Shown here in pieces: positions 1 through 11,480 of a DNA stretch of 64,000 nucleotides. The position numbers were made by a program, and so were the translations under genes. The notes beneath the pieces were generated by a model. The model made no database searches. It saw nothing but the letters and a program-made list of their open reading frames with translations, and was not told where the DNA came from. Position 1 is the first letter of the stretch; each line of letters starts with the position of its first letter. Source of the DNA: Rhea pennata (taxonomy: Eukaryota; Chordata; Aves; Rheiformes; Rheidae); contig NC_084702.1 in the NCBI RefSeq assembly GCF_028389875.1, positions 51,308,053 through 51,372,052 on the forward strand, given 5' to 3'.

Positions 1-741
1 TTGCTAAAAGTGATCTACAGTAGGCAAATATTTTTCACCATACAGATTTCATGTCAATCACTGATCTGAAACAGAGGGAATACTACTAGCCGTTCTTCTG
101 GTAATAAAGGAAAGAGAAATGTCATGTTAATGCAGATTCTCAAAGGAAAGGAATTTCTAAATCATTCTTCTCTCACTACACCTCAGTGTGCAGTTTTTAT
201 TAATAATGTTCCCTAATAAGAAAGAAAGCATTCCCTACAAATTTCATACAGTTCAGTCTGCTGCAGACATTCTTCATAACACATCCCTCTCAAAGATGCA
301 CATATGGATCTATAATTTCAAAGGAACTCAGCACATCACAGTTGAGTCCAGACTTTCAAAAAGATTCAGTTCCAATTTAATCTCCTAAATAAGTGCCAGA
401 TTCTCAGAAGAGCTCAGTACCCAGCAGCTCAGGTCCCACTGTAGTATGCACACCCTCAATTTTCAGGAATCCTTAAAATGGGTTGATCTCTTGAAAATGC
501 AGTTAGTAATTTTGGCCCCTCACTGGGAGCAAGTTCTTTTGACAGATGATACCCATCTGTTGTTAATAAGCTTTTTCTGAAAATATGGCCTTTTTTGGTT
601 AAGTGGATATTCATAAAATAAAACCAAACAAAAAAAAAAAAGAAAAAAAAGTAAAACTGTCTTCCTGAAAAAAATGTTCACTGAAACTCATGATTTGAAC
701 TAATTTTCATTCAGAAGTGTTCTGAAGTCCATAACTTAGCA
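1..741. other. Gene desert, left edge
   Basis: AT-rich with an A-rich patch at 613-652. No exon or RNA gene is recognised; the 66-codon ORF at 188-388 matches nothing I know. Confidence 0.6.
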
Positions 742-752
742 AGAGAGAGAGA

Positions 753-801
<49 letters not shown>
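742..801. repeat. (GA)n microsatellite
   Basis: About 30 GA units with one GT interruption near 758. Likely length-polymorphic. Confidence 0.95.
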
Positions 802-806
<5 letters not shown>

Positions 807-2734
807 TTGCTCAGTAGTTTAGGACATTTATTTGGCTTATGGGAATGCAGGTCCCTGACTGAAATAGTATCCTGTTTTCTGGTCAGCTCTGTTTATGGGC
901 TTCATATAGCACCTAAGGAGAAAATGTGCCATTTTATTTGATAGGTTTCACCTTCCCAATCCCAGACAGAATGTCATCTAAGTCAAGTGGGAATTGAGAG
1001 TTGTAATAGCCATTTTAAGCCAATAATGTTTTTGAAAGCCTCTTTCCCTCTATTGAAATAATCCTAAAAATTTCCAAAGGGCAGGCAGAGCTACCCAGCA
1101 GATAATGAATTCGAGGTCTTTGTCCTGCTTTCAAGTCCCACTTCTGTCATTGGTGTTTCAAATTATTTTGAACAAATGATTTTTGATGACTCCAATTTCT
1201 ACATCAAAAAAAAATTAAAACGATGGTGAACTTTGTCAAGAGCTTTGTAATTTTTTTGGAAAAAAAATATGCTGTCCAGGAGCTTGGTATTTTTTGTTAG
1301 AGTTAGCTGTGTAATTTAAAGTATACACAAGTGATATAGCAGAATACAGACCAATGTATCATAGTTTATAGACAAAGATAAGATTTCATCTCCTTACCAG
1401 GGCAATTAGTTTAACTTGAGTTTGAAATTCTATTTTAAAATATAAGATAAATTTACAATTATTTTTATGGGCATAGAGTAAGAATATCAGTTTTCTTTTC
1501 ACTCAGAGAGTGAAAACACAAATACAGCATACTTCAGACTTAACTTCTGTGGACTTGGAAATTATTCTCATTGGCCAAACAACCTAGCTATGCTGGGGCA
1601 TTAAGACCAGGTTTTGTAGCAGCACATCACGCTGAGTCAGGAAGCAGAAGTGGCAGGGAGGGGTGCTTGGGTAGCATATAATTGCTCGTCCTTCCCAGCA
1701 GGTACTGCTGTGGGATACTCCAGAGAGCCACATTTTAGGCAGCTGATTAAGATGGGGGGAAGGGAGGTGGACAAACAGTACATATTTGAAAAGCGTATTT
1801 CTTTTTGTAACAAAACATGATTCTTTGACTATCATATGCTGGAAAAGAAATCTTTATGCTAAAAGAATACTGTAACAGCAGGCATGTTTCAGAAGTTAAA
1901 ATTCTGAGCTGTACTTAATAGGGAAAACATTTCTGTTAATATGGAAAACATTTTGCACATTTGAAGCCTATATGAGATAATAAATAAAAAGTTTCAGTTA
2001 CTTGTATTTTACATGTTTCTAAATCTAACATGCATGCACACACATACATACACACATATAACACATGAACACAAACAAAATGCACAAATACACCAAGCAA
2101 AATTCACACAATCACTTCTACGATGCTAGGCTGTCCTGAAGACAGCCTTGCCACAAATTCCCGAATTAACAGATTATAAATGTTCTTTCCTATAGTGCAA
2201 ACCTTATTATTGCCATGTTCATCTGCCTTCACAACTGTTGACTCCCAAAGTCTGCATGATACTAATTTACTTACTTATGTACCTCTACAAAAGAGACAAT
2301 ATTCGAATTATTAGAGATGAAAACAGATTGGGCTTTGGTACAAAAGGTTTTCTAACCAAAACAAATTCATTTAACAGACTTCCATAGATATTTTTGAATA
2401 TGTGTGTATCAGAAAAAGAAAATATGGTGTTAAAACAATATTCAATTATTCTTATTAATCTTAAGAAATTAAAATGCTTAGTGTTTGGTTATGTTAGGTA
2501 GGTAGTGAGAAGAAAGGCAATTTTTTTCACTATATTATACAGTTAATTCAACAGAAATGCCAGTAAAACACTATTACTTTCAAATTTAATGTGATCTGGT
2601 GCTGCTAAAGTGTATCTATTTTGCGCTATCAGCTTCCTTTAAAACTCCATCATTCCAAGCAGAGCAATGTCTAAATGGTTTCATTTCATCATATTACATC
2701 TAAAAACCAATGTTAATAGATACGTACACTTTAA
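802..2734. other. Gene desert
   Basis: AT-rich. A CA-rich patch lies at 2035-2095. No supported gene. Confidence 0.6.
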
Positions 2735-3060
2735 GCTTAGACAGATCTATTGTGATTATCAAGTCTGACCTTCTGCATAACACAGGTCACACAAACTCAA
2801 CCATTAATTTCTACATTGACCCATAATTTCTGGTAGAATGATAGCATATATTTTAGAAATATAACCAGTCATATTTTCATTATTTCCAGTGACAGAAAAC
2901 ACACCTCATCCTTACAGAAGCTGTTTCATTGATTAATCAGTGCTAAATATTTTTGCCTCAATTTTAATTGAAGTTTGTTTACCTTCAGCTTCTGACCATT
3001 GGATTTAGCTATTACAATGAAATTAATTTGGGTAGAATGAATAACTGTGCTTATTTCCAG
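2735..3060 (-). mobile_element. Ancient decayed CR1 3' end, antisense
   Basis: The plus strand carries the complement of an old amniote CR1 3' end: AAGTCTGACCTTCTGCATAA at 2760-2779 followed by CACAGGTCAC, and then TTCAGCTTCTGACCATTGG at 2984-3002. Spacing fits a single decayed copy. No coding potential remains. Confidence 0.65.
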
Positions 3061-4139
3061 GAGCAATAAGCTATTTGTATCTAAAAATGTTAGTTCCAGG
3101 TTCAGTTTATAGTACATGCTGTTGTTTCTCTCAAATATTTTGGACCGATGCCTAGCACAAGTAGACAAATTCTGAATTCCCCAAGTTTTACACTATCAAT
3201 CTCCTTTTTCTACAGATTGAAAAAGGATATGACATAATCCCAAGAGAAACTGTCTGATACTCCTGATATTCCTGAAATACGTTGTTGAAATCAGAATTAA
3301 AATTTTCTGTTACAATGCAAACTAAAACAAGCTGATGGCACCTTTCCTATTGCTTTATGTTACAAGCACATACAAGGCTTTGGCCCCGTCCTTTCTTAGA
3401 AAATTAAATCAGAACATGAACTTCATAAGTTATATTTACTATTTACTATATTTACTAAAAGGACACTAAAACAATTTTGTCTTTCATATGGCCATAGTTC
3501 AACATTTAACATTGTGACAGGTCTTGGGTAAACCTATAGGAAAAAATAACTGAAGTCAGATTTGCAGCTAGCTAACACCATTTCCCCATGGTCGGTATAA
3601 ATTCTACTCTGACCTAATTTTCTAGAAGAGACAAACCTTGAAAAAGGTTAATTTGAAGTAATGATTATAGAAGAAGCATTCTTAGGTGCCATTTCCCTGG
3701 TTTGTTAAAGTGTATGACTATACCTGAAATTTAAAAGGCCTAGAACAATTTTTTAATAATTTTGTTGATGGTATGCATGCTTAGTAGCCTTCTTAGTGTT
3801 ATATCTTTTTGCTTAGATTAGTTTTACAGTTACGTTTTCTATAGGTCTTATCTCTGTATTAAAGGTAAAACCTGTAAAAGGATCCAATGGTCTTGGAAAC
3901 TCAAGGAGTAAAGGTTGTGGAGTAATCTCAAGACCTTTTAAAGCTGATTGGAAATCATAGTGATGTTGATAAGGCAAGAAAAAAATGTACCACAGGTTGA
4001 AGAATCGCTGAATTCTCACGCCAGGGAACTTGTCCTGAAAGGACCTCCACCATCGCCTAGCCCCCTTCCTGTGCTACACTGCCACTATCACAAACCCTAG
4101 CAGTCCTCAGGCAGACCTCACCAGGTTCATATACAGCCA
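3061..4139. other. Gene desert between two CR1 relics
   Basis: AT-rich with nothing recognised. The CR1 relic at 2.7-3.1 kb may continue a little into it. Confidence 0.55.
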
Positions 4140-4325
4140 TATTTTTTTCCTTGGCATCTAATCTAAACCTACTTTCCTTTGCAGTTCAGGCCCACTTTCT
4201 TGTTCAACATAGATACTGAGAACTCTTCATTTCTTCTACACTAATACCTTTTATGAATTAGTACACTGCTGTTCTCCTCTCACTCTTCTCTTTTTATGGC
4301 TCCAATAATAAGTAGATAGCTTCAC
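4140..4325 (-). mobile_element. Ancient decayed CR1 fragment, antisense
   Basis: The plus strand resembles the complement of the CR1 3' region: TCTAATCTAAACCTACTTTC near 4159-4178, CAGTTCAGGCCCACTTTCTT near 4183-4202, and CTCACTCTTCTCTTTTTATGG near 4278. Short and diverged. Confidence 0.55.
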
Positions 4326-5090
4326 TTCCAATTACTCCTCACAGATTGTCAAATAACTTCAAGGTTTTTCTTTCTTTGCCATCCCTTCCTCCTTGGCATC
4401 TCACATTCTGATAAAGCCCCACTGCCCTACTATTTCTTTCTCCTACACTTCAACAGCATAGTTATTGAAAACTGGAGAAAAATTATTAATAATATTTCGT
4501 AGGAAATCATTTTTATTTCAAAAATAATTTTTTTTCTCATTGCTCATTTAACATATGCATAGTATTGGTGGTTGATACCTGAGCTTTACTATTACATAAC
4601 TTTAAAGAGATGATAGAAATATTTTTAAAAGTCTAAAACCTGCAATGGCTCGATAGAAGTAAGGTAGGAATGAGTGCAAACCAATATATTTACTTAAGTA
4701 CATGGTATGTTATGTGTCCTATTACCGTCCTTTAATTAGTGATGTTAGTTAGGAATGAACATGATTATTTTAGTCATTTTGAGCCAGTTTAATATTTTGA
4801 GTTTCAAAATCATTTTTAATGCATAATATCAGATCCATGATTTCAATAGGAGAATAGCTTGCAATTGTACAGGAAATTGAACAGGGCACACATGAAAAAA
4901 AAGCAAACTGTGCCCTCTTGAAGCCGTGATTCTTCTAAAGAAGAAAAAACCCTAAAAAAATTGCAAGAAAGAACATTTGTTGGAACTCAAGAGTAGATCT
5001 TCTGTTCCCTGAATATATGGAAAAAACAGTCTGTCTTGCTCTTTCTTTTTGGTCATGAATGGCTTTGCTGCTTTTGTAATATATGTAAGT
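4326..5090. other. Gene desert
   Basis: AT-rich; no exon, RNA gene or transposon recognised. Confidence 0.6.
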
Positions 5091-5196
5091 GTGTATGTAT
5101 GTATGTATGTATTTATTTATTTATATGTACATATTTATATACATATATATATGTGCCTGTGGCTATGGCTGTGGCTGTGGCCATGGCTGTGGCTGA
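5091..5196. repeat. Compound microsatellite
   Basis: (GTAT)n passes into (TTTA)n, (TA)n and then an imperfect (GGCTGT)n hexamer. The overlapping 121- and 66-codon ORFs are products of this repeat (poly-VCMYV and AVAVAMAVA) and are not called as genes. Confidence 0.9.
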
Positions 5197-7967
5197 ATGG
5201 ATGCTTCGGTGCTTCAGAAGAATGGATGAAGCTTATTCACTTTCTCTGAGGGAGGGACTAACTGTTAAGCTACTCACTGAGATAGTGGCGCAGAACCCTT
5301 GGACCCATGCTTCCTCATACCTTCGTTACACTAATGATTACACAGTCTACAAAATATTGTTATTAGCAATATATCTGAGAAGTGATCTGCAAGCTGGATA
5401 AGCCAATAATGTCCCTCTGCTGTTGATTACCTACCAGTTTGACAAAGGGACAGGAGGCAGCTCAGGCACAGAAGAACCTGAGAACTGCACTCCAAAGCTT
5501 TTTGCATTTTTTTAAATCCTATTCTACTCTAAACACTCAGGGCCTTCCTGCATTTATCTCTCTCTCTCTCTTTTTTTTTTTTTAATTTATAGTCATCCCA
5601 TAACAACAGTTGTCACATAGTACGGACAGTTGACGTCCAAGAAGTTCTGTTGCTCCCTTGCTGTTATTACAAGCTGAGAGCCTAAATTTCTAACCAATTT
5701 GATTGATATAGAAGAGGAGTAATTCCTACACGATAAGTGGAATAATATGGATGCAAATCCAGCCTAAATGTGAGGAAAATCAAGCTCTGCTGCCTATGAT
5801 GCATTTTGAATGATGTGAAAAACACATGATTGAATACAGGCACACAAAGGACCAAAAATGAGCTGCGGGAGCATAATGAGTTACCGTGCACTGGCTGAAC
5901 CACCATCACTAATCAGGTGTGTGCTCTTTGCCCACTCCAATTATGAGGTAAATAAGTTAAACGTCAATGCAAGAGCTTCAATTCAATTGTGTTCAATGTG
6001 CGTCTTAATGTTTTTTTATTGAATGAATCTGTTTCTGAGAAACTGCTACAAAAAAAGGCATTTTATGCACAACGATGGATTTAAGTTTTTTTCACATTGC
6101 ATTTTATCAACCTGAGTATGAAATTCTTTCTCTTTTACTGTAGAACTGGCACAATAACTATTCAGATTAACATTCTCACAAGCAAACAGGAACGTGTAGC
6201 ATAGCTAAACATACGAGGGGTACAGAATGGTTGAAAATCTATACTCAGTGAAGAACTATCAATGTATTCCTGTCAAACTGGAAAGCTGAAACCTGTGAGA
6301 TTCTGCAAGTTTCTGCCCCAGGTCTGGTAGCATTTGATTTTTAATTTTCATTACGGACTTGGTTGTCAGAATACAAGATTTGTCTAATAAATCTTCAGAC
6401 AATAGCTAACTGAGAGGGACTGCGAGTTGATTGGAGATGGGCTTAGAATTCAAAATGACCTTAATATGAAAGCACAGGATGTTCTTCAACATATGCAAGT
6501 GCAAAGCATTGTCCTTGGGAAGAAATAACACGGTAAATGACACAGGATAAGGAAGAACAGCACAGGTGAAGGAACTGGACCTTGCACAGCACCTCAGGCA
6601 CCTGAACCTGTGACACTGCTCAAGGTTTTCTCTCTTCAAGGCAACTCTGCAGCCTGCTTTCCTGCCCTTGCAGCTCTGTACCCTGTAGCCCAAGCTGCAG
6701 TGACAGTATTTGCCAGTTTTTTCCTCTGTTCTTGCACCATAGTTCCTGTGCTGTTCTTGTCACGGCCTTGCACCTGCAAACTGCGATGGCGTTCTTATGG
6801 CGGGTTCCCACAGGAAGCGACGGCCACCAGTGTGAGAATCACTCCTTCTTTCCCTCCCTTTTCACCTTTTACAAGCAGCAGCATAGAGTTGTGTAATGTG
6901 ATAACAGCTGATTCCACATACACCTTGACCTGCAGTAGTGTCAGAAGTTCTTGTCTCTCTCCTCATCCCACTAAAAACAGTACTAAAGAAATACAAGAAG
7001 CTCAAAGAAGTGCAATGATCAATAGAAATCTGGCATAAAGGGAGGTTGATTAAATTAGAAGGCTAAGAGTTGGGCACTTCAAATAATAAATGCACTATAT
7101 TAAATAATGTGGCAATTTCCTGCTCTTCTCTTATTATTTACAAAGATAACAAGAAAACATCAGTCTCAGGTACCTTGCTGAAATGTGGGCTCAGAGATCT
7201 AAGGCTAGATGAATGTTTTCTGTTCTTACAGAAGAGAAGGGAAATGAAACATCCAACTATGTTGTTTATTCCAAATCAACTCACAAATTTTTGTTATAAA
7301 AATGTAGCTTTACTTAACATTTTTTAAAATAGGGCTATCAAACAAAGCATATGCACAAAATCACAGGAATTACTGGCCTCAACTATTATTGCTGAAAGAC
7401 AAAGATCAAAAGAACAATCTTCCACTGAATTTGAGGAAGATCTGCACTCTTTATAATTTTTATGATAATTACATATGTTTCAAATGCAGAAAATCTACCT
7501 GGCAAACAAGCCTGACCTTTTTTTAAAGGTCACTAAAGTCATTACACTTATAAGCCTGGGTAACTTTAATCAAAGTTAATAATGAATTTTGAAGTGCAGA
7601 TTTAGCCATACTCTGTAACAAACTCATAGGGTCCTCCAGAGTAATCACTTGCTTTTGTTCTATTTTTTTTTCAGGCTGACAACTCCAAATCCCACTGAAA
7701 GAAACATTCTTTGTATGTATGATTTGTATGTATGTATGATGTTTTAATTAAATCATGTTATTGACAGGTAGCCACTAGAAGGAGAAATAGTAACAGTCAC
7801 ATTGTGAGGGCCTGCTGAAAAGCAGCTCTTCCTTTGAATGCTCATTCTTATGCTGCTGACCACTTTTCCAGATTGGACACCCAGTTCAAGTGAGGAAAAC
7901 AAGTCTCTTATCCAGCTCTCTTTCATATTTCCTATTTGCCACGGTTGATAGCATATGTCATGATTAC
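5197..7967. other. Gene desert
   Basis: Contains a (TC)n/poly(T) stretch at 5556-5583 and a TGTATGTATGAT repeat at 7711-7742. The 142-codon ORF at 6610-7038 and its antisense ORFs have no recognisable similarity or exon-like features and are not called. Confidence 0.6.
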
Positions 7968-8019
7968 GTGTATGCTGATTGATCAGCCAGCATGTGCATG
8001 CTGATTGACCAGCTGGCTC
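7968..8019. repeat. 26-bp tandem duplication
   Basis: Two diverged units (7968-7993 and 7994-8019), both built around TGCTGATTGA(T/C)CAGC. Confidence 0.8.
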
Positions 8020-9079
8020 TCACCTCCTAGAAAGGACACAGATCTGAATTATAACTGCCTTTGCCTCAGTAGGGGTACTAATTTGGGCTTCCATTTTTCA
8101 CCTTTCTTTCAGTTTTCTGGCTATTGTCAACTAGAACAGGACAGCCAAGTTCCTCCTGGCTTTACTTTTGTGATGGCTGAATCTTGGTCCCTTTCTGCTA
8201 CCAGGTGCCAAATTATACAACATTCGTAAGAAATTAATATCTCTGAGCCCTCTGGCCATCTGTCAAGACTGGCCAGAAAGTTTAAAAAATATTTAGAGGT
8301 AATTAACAAACAAGTAGTGCTATCATATATGTATCATTTTCGTAAGAAGTTTGGCTGACAGCATGTGTACAACTGTGAGTCAGTATTTATGTACAAAATT
8401 CATGCTCAAAATATAGGATAAAATGTCAATTTTGGTGACTTCATATGTTACCGTCTGCCAAATGAGTCACAGAAACCACCTGCATGCACATATTTACCCT
8501 GTCCCAACTGTGAAAATACGTCTTATTAGCTAAAACCTCGGTATGGTTCTGCAAATCTGTACTTTTGCAGATTTGTGTCTTAGTTCTCCACTACCTTCAT
8601 TCAAACACTTACAATTTCCTTCCATTTTGACTTACGGTCTTTTTCAACCCAACTCGATTATTGACAAAAGCTTATCTTCTGCAGAGCACACTCACCATAT
8701 TATTTTATACACTTGAACTGATGTTTGCAATGTGGCATGGTGACCCTAGCCAAACAATTAAAGGCAGTTTCTAACCTTAGCTAGAAATAAAAAATTCCAA
8801 AGATGAACTTGATGCACAAAAGAAACACAATAAATATGTTAATTTTCTTAAAGAATCACTTTGAAAGGATTATCCCTTTCCCCCTTTCAACAGGTAATTT
8901 ATTTAACTGCAACTCTTCTAATAGAAAACTATTATATCTTCTGGAACATTTGGCAACACTAACTCCTTAGGACTGCTAACAGCATGGGGGCACTCAACGA
9001 CAGGATAACAGCAACAAGAGCTGAAGTAAATAAATACCACAGGCTAGCAAAAGTACAATAACGAGGACTGAAAGAAGAT
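8020..9079. other. Gene desert
   Basis: AT-rich; nothing recognised. Confidence 0.6.
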
Positions 9080-9500
9080 TTTAATAAGCATATTGAAATG
9101 TAGCCTAGCTCCTGGGCTGGTGGTTTTATTCCTATAATGTTAATCAGAAACCCTGAAGCCTAGAAAACCTCTAATAATCTAATGCCCATTATGCAAAGTT
9201 CGAGATGGAGTGTGTTGCATTTATCGCAATTAAACAGGCCTTGACTGTCTCCTACTTTGCACCTTGCCTAATCACCTCCAATGCAATGCAAAATGATAAC
9301 AGAACAGAATGACAGCGCTTTCCTCTGCTGTACACTTTGCACAGTTGGTAATGATTACACAAGACACTAGGAAGTAAAGTGCTTGGCTGTTTCTTAAATA
9401 TCCTTTTTTGTTCTCTAGCTCCAACTTACTATTTTGATGTCCATCTAATGATGCAATATTGTCAAATTACACTTAATAAAAGACTGACTCCCATGAAGTG
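9080..9500. promoter_or_regulatory. Candidate conserved noncoding element
   Basis: A block with intact developmental-factor motifs: ATGCAAAG at 9191-9198, ATGCAAAA at 9286-9293, TAAT cores at 9137 and 9269, and GCAATTAAAC near 9225. It lacks the frame decay and repeat signatures of its surroundings. This is a reading of sequence texture; conservation has not been tested. Confidence 0.35.
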
Positions 9501-9934
9501 TTGTGCATCTTGTCCTGTTAAGAGGCAGCCAAGAACTCTCATGACCTGACAGAAGCCTGCTTAGCACCTAGTTTCTTTGAAGTTTTACCAAGTAAGCAAG
9601 ATTTTAGCACTCACTTCACTAAAAAAAGCTGGTGATTCTACAGATTCCCAGGTCACTGAGTTATGCAAACAAAAGCTCTATCATTGCCATAATCCTACTG
9701 GACAAAACAATAGATTTTAACATTTTTAGCCAGGGAACTGCCATACAATAGAAAAGAATTCTTTTGTTGGCATAAGCTCTGTATCCTGTAGGATAGCTTT
9801 ACCTGTAATGCTAACCAAAAAATGCTTTTGAATTGAGACTTCTTCACAGAAATCAATACAAAGAAAGGATAGAAAGAATAATAGAAAGAAATAATGTGCA
9901 CTTGCATTTTTGTAAAAGACAATAGTCTGTAACA

Positions 9935-9966
9935 AGATGGAAATGCATTTAGATGGAAATGCATTT
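9935..9966. repeat. 16-bp perfect tandem duplication
   Basis: AGATGGAAATGCATTT twice in tandem (9935-9950, 9951-9966), each with an ATGCAT core. Confidence 0.9.
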
Positions 9967-10260
9967 TAGAATGGGAGGGCTGGCAGCCAACCTATTGCGA
10001 ATCAGTGGCAACGCAGGCGGTGCTCTCAGCCAACGAATGGCCCAATCTCCCTAACGCTCGCAGCACAACTCAGCATGCTAGTAATGTGCCTGGAATGCCC
10101 TGTTCCATTTTGACGACATTTTACATGTGACGTAAAAATTATTATCAGCTACATTCAGAGACTCACTTTTCAAGCGAAGGACAAGGAGCTGACAGAAATA
10201 AAGTCTAGTATTCTGGCTAGAAACGGAATGGCAGGAGAACGTGTGCTATTTCAGCCCAAG
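9967..10260. promoter_or_regulatory. Candidate regulatory element with CRE-like site
   Basis: Locally CpG-richer than the surrounding desert (near 9998-10062). TGACGTAA at 10128-10135 is a good CREB/ATF half-palindrome variant, and TGGAATG at 10091-10097 a TEAD-type site. Function is inferred only. Confidence 0.35.
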
Positions 10261-10310
10261 TCTTATTATACTTTGTTTACATGGAAATGGAATGGATGCA
10301 GAAAAACAAG

Positions 10311-10350
10311 CAAAAAAAAAAAAAACAAAAAAAAAAACAAAAAAAAAAAC
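10311..10350. repeat. A-rich (A)nC repeat
   Basis: Runs of nine to fourteen A separated by single C. It creates a spurious poly-Phe ORF on the minus strand. Confidence 0.9.
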
Positions 10351-10859
10351 ACATGACTAGCATGGGGGAGAAAGGGAAATATCTTTTCTATAACTGAAAA
10401 AATGGGGCTAAATTTACAAGCAGGCTGTTGAGATTTAAGGGGAAGTAATGGCATTGAACAAAAAAAGTTGGCTGTAGAAGGTATTTGGCTATACAAGGAC
10501 AAGTTTCAGTGAAGGGACAGCTCCTTGGTCGTGCACAGTGAACAGGAGGAGCATCTTGGATGTCTACGACACCTGCTACAAAAAGATAAAATGTAAAGAA
10601 AATACATTCCCCTTCCAATTCTTGCACAAAGAGTGGCAAAATAAGATACAAATATTGGAAAGCACAGTACAGGCCAGCACAGAGACTTGATTTAACATAC
10701 AATCTTCTAGCTTTCTGCTTGGACGATGCTATTAAAGGCCTTCATAATCAACAAATTTCACTTTTGCTGAGGAAAAGAGGGAGCCTGAACACATCAGCAG
10801 TTTCTTATGAATGTGCAAACAGCAAACAAATTAGTGATTCATTAAGTAGACGATCCTGA

Positions 10860-11480
10860 CATTTTAAAGAGCTTCTTTCTAAATTGTGCCACCCTCTGCC
10901 TGAGAAGGCAGAATCACCTTGATGAAAGTCTCTGTTTTGCATTTTTTAACAGGATCGGATGTAGTTTGTTTATAACCCAAAATTCTCGTATTACATTGGA
11001 CACGACCTGCAGAAACACAGCAGGTGACAAGCCTTTCACATCTTAATCCCACTTCATGCTCTTTGCTAATCTCTGGCTGGCGACTCTGAACTGTCAGATT
11101 TATCTGCTGAGATTTCCAGTGGCCCAGAGCAACTGTAAAACTTCATTTCAAACTCTTTACCTTCACCATAGATTAGTTGCTGTTTTTAAAAACATGTAAA
11201 ATCTGCAATCGCTTTTGTGTAATACGGCTCTTTTTCCCCACAGCAGTCCCAGCCACCAAGGGCACCACCTGAAAACTAATAGGCTAAATAATAATGTGAA
11301 GTGGCTGCAGCTTTCTGTTTATCATATGAATAGAAGCAGCACTGGTCACAGTAGGCAGGGCCTTAACAGGAGGACATAAAGGACATACATTCACATGCAG
11401 CACTGTGCAAGTGCCCTATAAGCTATGCAGAAACAGAATGTGAATAATTGCATCAGATGTGTCAAAATAACAGCAAGCAT
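10860..11480. promoter_or_regulatory. Candidate conserved noncoding element
   Basis: A roughly 600-base stretch without repeat signatures, with non-degenerate-looking AT/GC alternation and motifs such as TTTGCATTTTTTAAC (10937) and AATAATTGCATCAGATGTG near 11444. Weak, texture-based evidence. Confidence 0.25.

Noticed and set aside
5036..5401. 121-codon ORF
   Set aside because: Its first half is translated microsatellite; the rest resembles nothing known.
6610..7038. 142-codon ORF, the longest in the left desert apart from the CR1
   Set aside because: No recognisable domain; it overlaps antisense ORFs of similar size and has no exon-like boundaries or promoter.
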